NCBI RefSeq assembly: GCF_007752535.1
Contig: NZ_CP036426.1
Coordinates: 3,348,001-3,412,000 of the forward strand
Length of the DNA stretch: 64,000 bases
Reading direction: 5' to 3'
From: Tautonia plasticadhaerens
GTDB taxonomy: Bacteria; Planctomycetota; Planctomycetia; Isosphaerales; Isosphaeraceae
Both the position numbers and the translations under genes were made by a program. The stretch's first letter is position 1, and each line of letters starts with the position of its first letter. Positions 33,975-44,800 of this stretch are shown piece by piece. The notes below the pieces were generated by a model. It saw only the letters and a list, made by a program, of their open reading frames with translations, had not been told where the DNA came from and searched no databases.

Positions 33975-35879
33975 ATGCACCCCTCGCTCCGCTCCGCGAC
34001 GGTCGGGACCCGCGTCGATCGGCGGCCGCCGTGGCTGGTCCTCCTGGCGTTGACGCTCTCCCCGCCCGGTTGCGGGGATGCCGAGGCACCGCCGGCCTCC
34101 GCGGCGACGGGAAGCCCCGCGGGGGGGGCGTCGGCCCTCCCGAGCCGGGCCCCTCGCCCCTCCCCCGGGGGGGACGCGGGGAAGCCCAGGCTGGTGGGAG
34201 ACCGCATGGCGGGGGTCGAGTTCCGGCCGCCGAGCCGGGCGACCGAGCAGGAGCCCTCTCCGTTTCGCTTCACCGACGTCGGCCCCGAGTCCGGGGTGGA
34301 CTTCGTCCACGTCTCGGGGATGACCGAGGAGAAGCACTTCCCCACGGCCAACGGCTCCGGGGCGGCGGTGTTCGACTACGACGGCGACGGCCGGATGGAC
34401 CTCTACTTCGCCTCGAACGAGTACATCCTGCCCGACGCCCCCGTAGTCGGCCGGAATCGGCTCTACCGCAACCTCGGCGACGGCCGCTTCGAGGACGTCA
34501 CCGACGCCTCGGGCCTGGGCTTCTCGGGGTTCTGTCACGGGATCGTCGTCGGCGACGCCGACGGCGACGGCGACCCCGACGTCGTGCTGTGCAACTACGG
34601 CCCGAACGCCTTCTACCGCAACAACGGCGACGGCACCTTCGCCGACGCCACCGAGGAGGCCGGCCTGGGGAGCCCGAACTGGTCGTCCGGCGGGGCGTTC
34701 CTCGACCACGACGACGACGGCGACCTCGACCTCTACGTCGCCAACTACGGATCCTGGAGCTACCCCGAGGACGACGAATTCTGCGGCGACCGCGAGGCGA
34801 ACCTCCGGTTCTACTGCACCCCTCGCCAGATCCGCACGGTCCCGCACCTCTTCTACCGGAACGACGGCGACGGCACCTTCACCGAGTGCGCCGAGGCGGT
34901 GGGCCTGGGGCGGGCGTCGAGCCACCAGGGCCACGGATTCGGCGTCGTGACGGCCGACCTGAACGGCGACGGCCGGATCGACCTCTATGTCGCCAACGAC
35001 ATGAACGCGAATTTCCTCTTCCTCAACGATGGCGACGGCACCTTCACCGACGCCACCGAGACCTCCGGCGCCGCCTACGACGACATGGGGAACGACCAGT
35101 CGGGCATGGGGGTCGACGCAGAGGACGTCGACGGCGACGGCCTGCCGGAGCTGTTCGTGACCAACTTCGCCGGCGAGTACAACACCCTGTACCAGAACCT
35201 CGGCCGGGGGTTCTTCTACGACCAGACCCCCTCGTTCGGCCTGGCCGCCGACAGCGTGCCGTGGGTCGGCTGGGGCTGCGGCCTGGTCGACCTCGACAAC
35301 GACGGCTGGCCCGACGCCTTCGTCTCGAACGGGCACGTCGACGACAACCGGGCGGACTCCGAGCACGCCGAGCCCCCGATGCTGCACCGCAACGTCCCGC
35401 TGGGCGACTCCCCGGGCGCCGGCCGCCGGTTCCAGGTCTCCACCCGGGACGTGGGCCCGTACTTCGACGCGTCGCACGTGGGCCGGGGCGTCGCCTTCGG
35501 CGACCTGGACGACGACGGGGCCCTGGACATCGTCGTCAACCACAAGGACGGCCCCCCCGCCATCCTCCTCAACCGGACGCCCACCGCCGCGCAGAACGGC
35601 TGGATCCGCCTGTCGCTGGTCGGCATCCGGAGCAACCGGGACGGCATCGGGGCGAAGGTCGAGGTCGAGGCCGGTGGCCGGGTCATCCACCGCCAGCGCA
35701 AGGGGGGCACCAGCATGTTCTCGGCCCACGACCCCCGGATGATCGTCGGCCTCGGTGCGGCGCAGGAGGCCGAGTCGGTCGTCGTCCGATGGCCGAGCGG
35801 GGCGGTCTCCGAGCTGGGCCGCGTGCCCTCGGGCTCGACCGTCGAGGTCCGGGAGCCCGGGGCCGATCCCGACCCCTGA
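33975..35879 (+). CDS. CRTAC1-like FG-GAP/ASPIC-UnbV lipoprotein
   Basis: The 634-residue protein has a signal peptide with a possible lipobox (LSPPGC) followed by a Pro/Ala-rich linker. The propeller part contains many FG-GAP repeats of the calcium-binding DxDxDGxxD type: VFDYDGDGRMDLYF, GDADGDGDPDVVL, DHDDDGDLDLYVAN, ADLNGDGRIDLYVAN, EDVDGDGLPELFV, DLDNDGWPDAF and GDLDDDGALDIVV. The C-terminal ASPIC/UnbV domain has GIGAKVEVEAGGRVIHRQ and VRWPSGAVSELGRVP. Such proteins are exported and probably bind surface glycans or partner proteins. The ATG at 33975 begins the signal peptide. The TPR gene 63 bases downstream is its usual planctomycete neighbour. Confidence 0.92.
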   Translation: MHPSLRSATVGTRVDRRPPWLVLLALTLSPPGCGDAEAPPASAATGSPAGGASALPSRAPRPSPGGDAGKPRLVGDRMAGVEFRPPSRATEQEPSPFRFTDVGPESGVDFVHVSGMTEEKHFPTANGSGAAVFDYDGDGRMDLYFASNEYILPDAPVVGRNRLYRNLGDGRFEDVTDASGLGFSGFCHGIVVGDADGDGDPDVVLCNYGPNAFYRNNGDGTFADATEEAGLGSPNWSSGGAFLDHDDDGDLDLYVANYGSWSYPEDDEFCGDREANLRFYCTPRQIRTVPHLFYRNDGDGTFTECAEAVGLGRASSHQGHGFGVVTADLNGDGRIDLYVANDMNANFLFLNDGDGTFTDATETSGAAYDDMGNDQSGMGVDAEDVDGDGLPELFVTNFAGEYNTLYQNLGRGFFYDQTPSFGLAADSVPWVGWGCGLVDLDNDGWPDAFVSNGHVDDNRADSEHAEPPMLHRNVPLGDSPGAGRRFQVSTRDVGPYFDASHVGRGVAFGDLDDDGALDIVVNHKDGPPAILLNRTPTAAQNGWIRLSLVGIRSNRDGIGAKVEVEAGGRVIHRQRKGGTSMFSAHDPRMIVGLGAAQEAESVVVRWPSGAVSELGRVPSGSTVEVREPGADPDP

Positions 35880-35942
35880 CCCCCCGGACACCGCGCCCCC
35901 CGGATCCCCGACGGAACGTATCTCGACCCTCCCGGAACGACC

Positions 35943-37205
35943 ATGGTGGCACCCGAGACCCGTCCCACGCCGCAGCCCGATTCGAAGGCCCCCCCGACGC
36001 TGGCCCGGTGGGCCGGGGCTGCCTTGCTCGGGGGGCTGCTGATCCTGGTCGCCGTCGCCGCGTGGAGGCACGTCCGGGAGCGGGGGAGGCCGTCCTCCGT
36101 CCGGAGCCGGGCCGAGGTCGCCCTGCGGTCCGGGCGAATCGCCGAGGCCGAGGCGGCGATGGGACGGCTCGCCGAGCTGCGGGCGCCGACGGCCGAGGAC
36201 TGGGTCCTCCGGGCCGAGATCGCCCTCGCGGATGATCGGCCCGAGGAGTCCATCGCCGCGCTCTGCCGCATCCCGGACGGCCACCCGATGGCCCCCGAGG
36301 CGCGCAAGCTGGCCGGCCAGATCGAGCTGCGGGAGGGCAGGGTCCGTCGGGCCGAGGAGTACCTGCGGGAGGCCATCGAACTCGACCCGAACCGGTTCCA
36401 GGCCCGCCGGGAGCTGGTCTACATCTACGGCATGCAGCTCCGCCGCGAGGAGATCGACGAGCAGTTCCGGGCGCTGGAGCCGCACGTGCCGCTGAGCTCC
36501 AAGGACGCCTTCCTCTGGGGGCTGTCCCGCAGCACCGCCTGGGAGGGCAGCGAACTCTCCGAGACGCTCCGCAAGTTCATCGCGGCCGACCCGCAGGACC
36601 ACAAGAGCCGGCTCGCCCTGTCCGACACCCTCGCCGGCCTCGGGCGGCTCGACGAGGCCGAGGAGGCCCTCGACCCCTTGCCCGCCGACAGCCCCGAGGT
36701 GCGGGAGCGGCGGGCCGCCCTGGCCATCGAGCGCGGCGACATCCCGGAGGCCGAGCGATTGCTGGCCGACGCGCCGGAGGACCACGCCGGGATGGCCCGG
36801 CTCCGGGGCACGCTCGCCCTGCGTCGCCGGGACGCGGAGGCCGCCCTCCGACACTTCCGGGCCGCCGAGGCCCTGGAGCCGGACCACCGCGAGACGATCT
36901 TCGGCCTGGCCCGCGCCTACACCCTCGCCGGGGACCTGGAGCGGGCCCGGCCCTACCAGGAGATGGCCCGCACGTACGAGGATTTCTCGACCCTCCTGCA
37001 ATTCGCCGCCACCCCCGACGGCCAGGCCGACCCGGAGCTTCCCCTGAAGCTCGGCCGGGCGGCCGAGGAGCTGGGCCGGCTCGCCGAGGCCCGCACCTGG
37101 TACCGGCTCCGGCTCGAACGCGACCCCTTCGACCGCGAGGCCCAGCAAGCCCTCTACCGCCTCGAATCGGCGGACGAGCCCGATCCGCCCCGGCACGACG
37201 GCTGA
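35943..37205 (+). CDS. TPR-repeat membrane-anchored protein
   Basis: The 420-residue protein has a single transmembrane helix at about residues 22-42 (ALLGGLLILVAVAAW) and then a long helical solenoid of tetratricopeptide repeats. Examples are AEVALRSGRIAEAEAAMGRL, AEEYLREAIELDPNRFQARR and ALRHFRAAEALEPDHRETIF. It would sit in the cytoplasmic membrane with the solenoid outside. The ATG at 35943 is 63 bases after the CRTAC1-like gene and in the same direction, so the two most likely act together. Confidence 0.88.
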   Translation: MVAPETRPTPQPDSKAPPTLARWAGAALLGGLLILVAVAAWRHVRERGRPSSVRSRAEVALRSGRIAEAEAAMGRLAELRAPTAEDWVLRAEIALADDRPEESIAALCRIPDGHPMAPEARKLAGQIELREGRVRRAEEYLREAIELDPNRFQARRELVYIYGMQLRREEIDEQFRALEPHVPLSSKDAFLWGLSRSTAWEGSELSETLRKFIAADPQDHKSRLALSDTLAGLGRLDEAEEALDPLPADSPEVRERRAALAIERGDIPEAERLLADAPEDHAGMARLRGTLALRRRDAEAALRHFRAAEALEPDHRETIFGLARAYTLAGDLERARPYQEMARTYEDFSTLLQFAATPDGQADPELPLKLGRAAEELGRLAEARTWYRLRLERDPFDREAQQALYRLESADEPDPPRHDG

Positions 37206-37897
37206 TCCGGACCCCGCCGGGAGGGTCGCCGTCGTCGTTCGGATTCTTGGTGCGGGGTCACGACCGGCATGGATATGCTGATGCTTGGCTCGATGACTTG
37301 CGCCATGAGTTACGGCACGAGCGGCGGGGACGCGGCCCGCCTCGACGAGGGCGTGTCGCTGCTGCGGCGGGTCCGGGACGACGAGGCCGCCGGCGCCGCC
37401 CAGCGCGACCTGGCCGCCCGGGGCATCCGACTCGTCCAGATGGCATGTCGCCTGGATGCGGCGGCCGGAGGGTGATCGCCGCCCCGCCGCTCAGGCGGAC
37501 CGGCGACGGCATGCCGCGGGGCGTCGCGGGCACCTCATGGAGTGCCCACCCCCACGCACCCCTCGACCCCCCGGTGCCCCGATTCGGCCCAGCACCGTCG
37601 GGGCCGGGGACACCCGGGATCGACCGCCCGCCGGTGCCTCGGCCGATGGGGAGGGCGGCCTCGGGGGCGAGCACGTCGTCGTCATCTTCGACGGCCGGGA
37701 GGTCGTCGACGCCCGCGAGCCGGGCGTCGCGCGGGGACGGCGGGCGCCCGGCGGCCGGGACGGGGTGGAGGCCCATGTCCGCGACGTCCGGGTGACGACC
37801 CCCGAGGGCCAGCCGTCGGGGGAGGGGATTGCGGGGCTCGGGGTGCCGGGGCGGGGGCGATGAGGTGTGGCCGTGGCGATGACGTGTGGCCGTTGGT
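37206..37897. other. Long intergenic region with one doubtful small ORF
   Basis: The 692-base gap lies between two convergent genes. A 68-codon frame at 37269-37475 (MDMLMLGSMTCAMSYGTSGG) has a plausible helical C-terminus (VSLLRRVRDDEAAGAAQRDL) but no clear ribosome site. A second segment near 37660-37800 (HVVVIFDGREVVDAREPG) resembles part of a gene without start. Nothing else was recognised. Confidence 0.35.
37269..37475 (+). CDS. Possible small protein
   Basis: A 68-residue reading frame with an even amino-acid composition starts MDMLMLGSM and ends QMACRLDAAAGG. A helical, charged middle is visible, but there is no homology I recognise, no convincing ribosome binding site and no operon context. 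It may be a chance frame in GC-rich DNA. Confidence 0.25.
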   Translation: MDMLMLGSMTCAMSYGTSGGDAARLDEGVSLLRRVRDDEAAGAAQRDLAARGIRLVQMACRLDAAAGG

Positions 37898-38908
37898 TCA
37901 CCCGGGGCCGGGCCGTCGGCTGGCGAAGGCGATGAAGCGGCCGTCGGGGGACCAGCAGGGCTCCCGGTCCTCGAAGGGGTCGGGCAGCAGGGGGCGGGCG
38001 ACCTCGGAGGCGAGGTCGAGCAGCAGGATCCGGCTGCCGGGGCGGCCGAGGTCGTCGGTGAAGGCGACCCGGGAGGCGTCGGGGCTGAGCGCGGCGGTGT
38101 CCTCGCGTCGGGGGTGGTTGGTCAGGCGGCGGACGGCGCCGAGGCCGTCGGCCGGGATCCGGTAGAGGTCCCAGCGGACCCCCCGGTTGGAGAGGAAGGC
38201 GACCTCCCGGCCGTCGGGCGTCCAGAGCGGCTCGGTGTCCATCGCCGGGTCGTCGGTCAGTCGGATCTGCGCCAGGCCGTCGGCCGACCGGACGTAGACG
38301 TCCCAGGAGGCCCCCCGGCGGCCGGCGAAGGCGAGGCGGCCGTCGACCGGCGACCAGCGCGGCCAGAGGCCCGAGGCGACGACCTCGACCGGCCCGGGTC
38401 GCGGCCCGGCGTCGGCATCGGGATCGGCCTGCGGGTCGGGTTCGGGGAGGCGGAGCACGGCGATCCGCTCGTCGTTGCGGCCGGGTCGGGACCAGTCGGT
38501 GGCGATCCCGGGCTTGCCGCTGATCATGAAGGCGAGCGTCGATCCGTCGTGCGACCAGCTCGGCGCGACCCCCTCGGCGACCGCCCGGGAGGCGCCCCCG
38601 GAGGCGGGGACGACGCGGATCTCGGGGCGTCGGCCGGTGGCGTCGAAGGCGGTGAAGGCGAGCTTCCGGCCGTCGGGGGACCAGCTCGGGTGGGCGGCCC
38701 GGCGGAAGTCGTCCGGCCCGGCGCCGGGGGACGCGACGGCCCTCAGGCCGGTCCCGTCGGCCCCCACCACGAACAGCCCGGCCGGGGCCTGGAGGGCCTC
38801 CGCGTCCCGGGGGCCCGCCGCCAGGAGCAGGGCCAGGGAGGCGACGAGAATCCCCCCGGCGGTCGGCCTCGCTCGCCCCGTCTCGTCCCCGGAATCCCGA
38901 TGGCCCAC
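37898..38908 (-). CDS. TolB-like WD40/PD40 beta-propeller exported protein
   Basis: The 336-residue protein has a signal peptide (GGILVASLALLLAAG) and PD40-type repeats: HPSWSPDGRKLAFTA, APSWSHDGSTLAFMI, WPRWSPVDGRLAFAG, EPLWTPDGREVAFLS, TAALSPDASRVAFTD and EPCWSPDGRFIAFAS. This is the six-bladed propeller of TolB-like periplasmic proteins. The GTG at 38908 has the strong upstream SD GGGAGGT and begins the signal peptide. The longer frame to 38992 is less likely. No tol/pal genes are near, so it is probably a stand-alone propeller. Confidence 0.88.
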   Translation of the reverse strand: MGHRDSGDETGRARPTAGGILVASLALLLAAGPRDAEALQAPAGLFVVGADGTGLRAVASPGAGPDDFRRAAHPSWSPDGRKLAFTAFDATGRRPEIRVVPASGGASRAVAEGVAPSWSHDGSTLAFMISGKPGIATDWSRPGRNDERIAVLRLPEPDPQADPDADAGPRPGPVEVVASGLWPRWSPVDGRLAFAGRRGASWDVYVRSADGLAQIRLTDDPAMDTEPLWTPDGREVAFLSNRGVRWDLYRIPADGLGAVRRLTNHPRREDTAALSPDASRVAFTDDLGRPGSRILLLDLASEVARPLLPDPFEDREPCWSPDGRFIAFASRRPGPG

Positions 38909-39415
38909 GGTCGACCTCCCTCGCCCCTCCCGCCCGTCGGCGCCGCGGGGATCGCGGGCCGCCCCCGTACTTCGCGGGGGAGGGCGGCCCATTGCGGGGA
39001 TCCGGTCGGGGGGCCGCCCAGTCTATCAGGGGGCTCGGGCCCGTGATATGAAGTCGGGTGGGCCGGGCCCGTCAGCCTCGGAGGGCGGGCCGGGGCCCGG
39101 GGTTCCCGGCGGGCCGGGGGCGATGGCGGGCGGTCCGCCTCGCCGGGGGCGCCCGGAAATCCCCTCGGCGCTGGCACTCCTCGGGCACGAGTCCCCATGA
39201 AGGGAGTGTCCGGCCCACCGATCGCGGGCGCCGGGAGTCCCGGAGGGAGTGCCCCCGGTCCGGGGTCGATCGCATCGGGCCGGCGTCGGCCCCGGGACGG
39301 CCGGACCGGGACGGCGGCCCCCGATCGGCTCGTCTCGGCCTGTTGGCGTTCGGATCCGCCGGGCCCCGGCGTCGGGCGGCCGGGGCGAACGGGGAACACT
39401 CGGAGGAACACTCAG
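38909..39415. other. Divergent intergenic region
   Basis: This 507-base gap lies between the TolB-like gene and a small membrane protein gene transcribed away from each other. A short imperfect hairpin GGGCCGCCCC / GGGAGGGCGGCCC is found at about 38956-38990. No RNA gene or additional ORF was convincing. Confidence 0.4.
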
Positions 39416-39715
39416 ATGAGACTCCAGCTCGAATCGCCGAGGCTCTCGTACGCCCTGCTGGGGGCCGGCTTCGCCTGCTCCGTCGGCTTCCTGGTGTTCC
39501 CGATCTTCTGGAGGGGCAACCTCGGCGTCTCGGCGGGCCGGCTCCTGATGTTCCTCTCGGCCGTGGTCGCCTCCCGGACCTGGCGACGGACCGGGTCGAG
39601 GGTCGTGCTCGCCTTGAGCGGCGCCGAGCTGTCGTTCCAGGGGGTCTCGATCGCCCTGGGGCCGCTCCTCTACATCATCGGGATCATGCTGGTCGGCGGT
39701 TGGAACGTGAAATAG
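39416..39715 (+). CDS. Small membrane protein
   Basis: The 99-residue protein starts MRLQLESPRLSYALLGAGFA and has three likely transmembrane helices (about residues 12-30, 41-55 and 74-94), separated by short basic loops (ASRTWRRTGSR). GGAGGAA a few bases upstream supports the ATG at 39416. There is no recognised domain. It stands alone, convergent with the lipoprotein gene at 39852-40241. Confidence 0.68.
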   Translation: MRLQLESPRLSYALLGAGFACSVGFLVFPIFWRGNLGVSAGRLLMFLSAVVASRTWRRTGSRVVLALSGAELSFQGVSIALGPLLYIIGIMLVGGWNVK

Positions 39716-39851
39716 GGCCCCGGGGCCGGTCGGGCCGGGGCACCCGTCGAGCCGAGGGGGCCGGGGGGACGACGTCGCCGGATCGGCCGGCCGGGCAACT
39801 CGGGGCCTTCCCGGTGTGCTCGGATCCCGGGCGATCGGGTCGGGTTCGGGG

Positions 39852-40241
39852 TCAGAAGGCGACGGTGAGGCCCTCGGATCCGCCCTCGGGGATCTGGACC
39901 TCGACCTTCTCGGCGCCGGGGACCGGCTCGCCGAGGTCGTTCTGCAGCTCGACGCGGTACGAGCCGGGCATGGCGCCGTCCTTGTCGCCCCCGGAGACGA
40001 GGGCGAAGCTGCCCGACTGGACGGCGCTGGTGGCCTGCTGGTCGCTGCCGCCGTCGAGGACGGGGACGAAGACGAGGATGCCGGAGGCCACGGGCTGGCC
40101 CCCCTTGGTGACCTGGCCCTTGGCCGGGACGGTGGAGAAGTTGGCGGCACCCGGGGGCGTGACGCCGGTGCAGCCGGCCATCAGCAGGGCGGCCGCGAGG
40201 GCGACGGCGAGGCGCCGCGGTCGGGTAGCGATGGGGAGCAT
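39852..40241 (-). CDS. Lipoprotein with carboxypeptidase-regulatory-like fold, partner of a DUF1559 gene
   Basis: The 129-residue protein starts MLPIATRPRRLAVALAAALL with lipobox LMAGC. The mature part fits the small beta-sandwich seen in planctomycete carboxypeptidase-regulatory-like lipoproteins: VPAKGQVTKGGQPVASGILVF, QSGSFALVSGGDKDGAMPGS and YRVELQ. It lies 196 bases downstream of a DUF1559 gene on the same strand, a very common pair in Planctomycetota. The lipoprotein probably works with the pseudopilin-like partner at the membrane. Confidence 0.85.
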   Translation of the reverse strand: MLPIATRPRRLAVALAAALLMAGCTGVTPPGAANFSTVPAKGQVTKGGQPVASGILVFVPVLDGGSDQQATSAVQSGSFALVSGGDKDGAMPGSYRVELQNDLGEPVPGAEKVEVQIPEGGSEGLTVAF

Positions 40242-40437
40242 GGGGGTGGTCCGAGGGTGGGGGGGAACCTTCGCCGGCGGCCGGGGCCGGGGCGATGCTC
40301 GAAGGTAGGGGCCGGGCCCGGCATCGGGGGGCCGACGCCGGGCCCGGGGCACCGTCCCGGGGTCGTCGACCGGCCGAGGGGGCGGGACGACGGCCGGGCG
40401 GTCGAGCGGGCGCCCGATCGGGCGACCGATCGGGCGA

Positions 40438-41499
40438 TCAGTACTGGTCGGCCGAGACGACCTCGCCGCCCTTGGGGGTGACGAGCGACCGGAGGACGAC
40501 GACGCTGGTCGTCTCCTTGAGGAACTTCACCGAGCCGTCGCCGAGCAGGACGTTGGCCCCGCCGGGGTGGAACGAGGCGATCTCGTCGTTGTTGAAGGCG
40601 TTGTTGTTGCGGGCCCGGGCGTTGGCCAGGCTCTGGTAGGCGACCGTCTCGTTGGCCGGGCGGAAGGGGTTGTTGATCTGGCCGGAGACGCCGAAGGCGC
40701 CGTCGGGCTCGGCCCACCGCCAGAAGCGTCGGGCGGCGTCGAGGTCGTAGTTCAGTTCGGCCGGGCGGGTGATGGTGTTGTTGACGGTCTTGGCGTTGGC
40801 GATGAAGGTGGCGTCCCGGCCGGCGTCCTCGGCGATCATCATCGTGTTGGAGAGGCCGTCCCGGACCTCGGCGATGGCCGTCTTGTAATGGTGCAGCAGG
40901 CCGTCGGCGCGGTCGAAGTTGTTGCGGAAGGGGGTGGCGGGGGTGGAACCGGCCTCGCCCCGGTCGCCCTGGGCGTCGATGTCGGTGTAGCAGGGGGCGC
41001 CGTAGTCCTGCACGCCGTAGCCGTGGGGCTGGGGGTAGGCGGTGAACGCGGGGTCGAGCTCGTCCCGGGCGTCGCCGCTCTCCCGGACGCTGGAGGGGCA
41101 GAGGTAGGCGCCGATGACCGCGCCGCAGCCGGTGAGGTTGGCGCCGTTGATGTCGGCGTAGGGCAGGTCGAAGTTCAGGGCGTTGAAGACCTGCTGCTGC
41201 TCCAGCCCCGGCAGGATGCGGGCGAGGACGCCCCACTCGCCGTCGACGAAGATGGTGCTCGGCGGGCTGACGCTGAAATTGGTCCCCTGGCCGGCGGGCG
41301 GGAAGGCGCCGTTGGAGCTCTCGTAGTTGTGCAGGGCCAGGCCGATCTGCTTCAGGTTGTTGGTGCACTGGGCGCGGCGGGCGGCCTCCCGGGCGCTCTG
41401 CACGGCGGGCAGCAGCAGGGCGATCAGCACGCCGATGATGGCGATGACCACCAGCAGCTCGATCAGGGTGAAGGCGGGGCGACGCGATCGCTTGACCAT
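40438..41499 (-). CDS. DUF1559 prepilin-like protein
   Basis: The 353-residue protein has the prepilin signal [20 protein letters not shown] (cleaved after Pro-Ala, a variation on the usual Gly), followed by [20 protein letters not shown]. The DUF1559 body has LCPSSVRESGD, DGLSNTMMIAEDAGR, SFHPGGANVLLGDGSVKFLK and the end VSADQY. The start at 41499 (MVKRSRRP) is standard. With the lipoprotein downstream it forms the usual two-gene unit. Confidence 0.93.
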   Translation of the reverse strand: MVKRSRRPAFTLIELLVVIAIIGVLIALLLPAVQSAREAARRAQCTNNLKQIGLALHNYESSNGAFPPAGQGTNFSVSPPSTIFVDGEWGVLARILPGLEQQQVFNALNFDLPYADINGANLTGCGAVIGAYLCPSSVRESGDARDELDPAFTAYPQPHGYGVQDYGAPCYTDIDAQGDRGEAGSTPATPFRNNFDRADGLLHHYKTAIAEVRDGLSNTMMIAEDAGRDATFIANAKTVNNTITRPAELNYDLDAARRFWRWAEPDGAFGVSGQINNPFRPANETVAYQSLANARARNNNAFNNDEIASFHPGGANVLLGDGSVKFLKETTSVVVLRSLVTPKGGEVVSADQY

Positions 41500-41814
41500 C
41501 GGGGTGGGGACCTTCGTTCGTGACCTGGGGGGGCGGTGGACCGGGACGGGCCGCGTCCGAGGGCGGCTCGCCGGGCCAGGGGACGAGGGTCGGGCGGGCG
41601 GGGATGCCCCCGGCGATCCGCCCGACGTCGAGGCCCCCGGCCCGGCCGTCGGGTCCGATTCTCGGGCAAGGCGGCCCCCGGTCGCCCCCGGGAGTCGGGG
41701 AAGATTCCGGGAAAGTTTCGTGAAGCGGGCCCGGCCGGGCGGGGGAGGGCCGAGGGCCGGGACCCGTCCCCGGGGGACGGCCCTGATGGCCGGGGCCGGG
41801 GAGTGGGAGGCCGG
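41500..41814. other. Intergenic region upstream of a DUF1559 gene
   Basis: These 315 bases separate the DUF1559 gene from the 3' end of dnaE, on the same strand. They are G-rich with no gene, clear hairpin or repeat; they must contain the DUF1559 promoter and the dnaE terminator. Confidence 0.4.
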
Positions 41815-44800
41815 TCAGCAGGAGGAGGGGGGGGCGGCGACGCCCCGGTGGCCGAGCAGGCGGATGGTGCCGGGGCCGAGGGCGGACTCCAGCGAGGCGA
41901 TCAGGGCGTCGTCGTGGCGGACCCGCCAGGAGGCGCCGGCCCGGAAGACGGCGCGGTGGGCCTCGGCCAGGCCGAAGACCTCGAAGTAGACGTCGAGGTT
42001 CCCCTGGTACTGGCCGAGGACCCGGCCGAGGCGGTCCAGCTCGGCCTCGCCGTGGGCCCCCTTGGTGAGGCGGACGACCAGGCCCCGGCAGAGCTCGCCG
42101 GCGGCGCGCTCGATGGGGATGATCCGGCTGACGATCAGCTCGGCCGGCTCCCGCTGCCGGGAGAGCTGGCCGCGGACGAAGCAGATCAGGTCGTCCCGGA
42201 CGAGGTCCTGCGCCTTGGCGAACTCCTCGGGCCAGAGCATGGCCGGGGTGGAGCCGGTGAGGTCCTCGATCGAGAGCTTGGCCATGCGGGTGAGGCCGGA
42301 TCGGGACCTCTGCACGTTCTTGATCTTGACCCCGGCGAGGATGCCGCCGAGGACGACCTCGACCTTGTCGGGCAGCTCGGCGAGCTGGTCGACAGTGTGG
42401 GTCCGGAAGGCCTCGATGAGCCCCTGGTGCCGGGTGAGGGGGTGGCTGGACATATAAAAGCCCAGCACCTTCTTCTCCTCGGCGAGGCGCTCGGCGTCGG
42501 AGAGCTCGGGGACGTCCGGCAGGGTGGTGACGATCGTCTCGGGCTCGGCGACGGCGACGGCGGCGTCGAAGGCGTCGAAGAGGCTGGCCTGTCCCCGCTT
42601 GCGGTCCTCCTGGCGGGCCTGGCCGCCCTGGACGGCCCGGGGGAGGACGGCGAGCAGCTGGCTGCGGCGGGCGCCGAGGCAGTCGAAGGCCCCGGCCTTG
42701 ATGAGGACCTCGATCACTCCCTGGCCGACTTCCCGCGGGGGGACCCGCTCGCAGAAGTCGTCGAGGCTGGTGAAGGGGCCGCCGGACTCCCGGGCGTCGA
42801 TGATCGACTCGATCGCCTTGTAGCCGACGCCCTTGAGGGCGCCGAGGCCGAAGAGGATCGTGTGGTCGTGGTCGGGGCTGGGGCGGAAGGAGACGTGCCC
42901 CTCGTTGATGTTCGGCGGCAGGACGGCGAGGCCCATGCGCCGGCAGTCGTCGATGTGCTCGACGAAGAACTTCTCGCGCTCCGAGCCGTCCATCTCGGAG
43001 CTGAGCACCGCCGCCATGTACTCGGTCGGGTAGTGCGACTTGAGGTAGGCGGTCTGGTACGCCACCAGCGCATAGGCGGTCGAGTGGCTCTTGTTGAAGC
43101 CGTAGCCGCCGAAGAACTCGATGAGGTCGAAGATCTCCTTGGCCTTCGCCTTGTCCAGCCCCCGCTCGACGGCGCCGTTGAGGAAGGCCTCGCGCCCGGC
43201 GGCGATCACGTCCGTCTTCTTCTTGGAGATGGCCTTGATCGTCGCGTAGGCCTTGCTGAGCTCGATCCCGCCCAGGCGGTTGAGGATCCGCATCACCTGT
43301 TCCTGGTAGACCATGATCCCGTAGGTCTCTTCCAGGACGTCCTTCATCACCGGGTGCGGGTAGTCGGCGGGCTCCCGGCCGTGCTTGCGGTTGACGTAGC
43401 TGTCGACCATGCCGCCGTTGAGCGGGCCCGGGCGGTAGAGGGCGTTGGTGGCGATGATGTCGGCGAAGCGGTCCGGCTTCATCTTGATGAGCAGGTCGCG
43501 GATGCCGGCCGATTCGAGCTGGAAGACGCCCTTGGTCTCGCCGCGCTGGAGCAGGGCGAAGGTGTCGGGGTCGTCCAGGGGCAGGGCGTTGAGGTCGAGG
43601 GGGCGTTCGGGATACCGCTCCCGGATCATCGAGATGGCGGCGGAGAGGCTGGTCAGGTTGCGGAGGCCGAGGAAGTCGACCTTGAGCAGGCCCGCCTTCT
43701 CCACGTCCCCCATGTCCCACTGGGTGGACACCACCTCCTTGCTCTTGTCCTTGTTGGGGATCTTCTGCAGGGGGCAGAGGTCGCGCAGGGGGCGGTCGGC
43801 GATGACGACGCCGGCGGCGTGGGTGCCGACGTTGCGGACGGTCCCCTCCAGCCTCCGGGAGAATTCGAGCATCCTGAAGATGTCGGGGTCGCGCTCGGCC
43901 TCGGCCTTCAGCGCCGGCTCCTTCCGGATCGCCTCGTCGAGGGTGATGTTCAGGACGTTGGGGACGAGCTTCTTGACCGCCTCGACCTTCGCCAGCGGGA
44001 TGCCCAGGGCGCGGCCGACGTCGGTCATCGCCGCCTTGGCCTTGAGCGTGCCGAAGGTGCCGATCTGGGCGACGTTCTCCTCGCCGTACTTCTTGCGGAC
44101 GTACTCGATGACCTCGTAGCGGCGGTCCTGGCAGAGGTCGATGTCGATGTCGGGCGCCTCGGAGCGGTTCGGGTCGAGGAACCGCTCGAAGAGGAGGTCA
44201 TACGTCAACGGGTCGACGTGGCTGAGCTTGAGCGCGTAGGCGACCAGCGCGCCGCAGGCCGAGCCCCTCGCCGTGGTGGGGATCCCCTGCTCGTGGGCGT
44301 AGCGGACGAAGTCCCAGACGATGAGGAAGTAGGCGGAGAAGCCCATCCGGGCGATGATGCCCAGCTCGTGGTCGAGCCGTTGCTTCGCCTCGGGGGGGAT
44401 GGGGTCGCCGTAGCGCTCGCGGAGGCCCTCCTCGCAGAGTTCCCGGAGGTAGCTGTCGGGGGTCTTGCTCGGCGGGGGGTCGAAGGCGGGGAAGCAGCGC
44501 GTGCCGAGGCCGAAGCTCTCGTAGTTGGGCTCGACCGACTCGGCGATCGCCTGGGTCTGCTTCAGGGCCTCGTCCAGGCCCGGCATGGCGGCGCTCATCT
44601 CCTCCGGGGAGCGGACGAAGTATTCCTGGGTGTCGAACTTCAGGCGGGTCGGGTCGTCGAAGGTCTTGCCGGAGGAGACGCAGAGCAGCACGTCGTGCGA
44701 CTCGGCGTCCTCTTTCGTCAGGTAGTGGGCGTCGCTGGTGGCGACCAGGGGGAGGCCCCGGCGCCGGGCGAAGTCGAGGGAGCGCTCCAGGTGCTCGGCC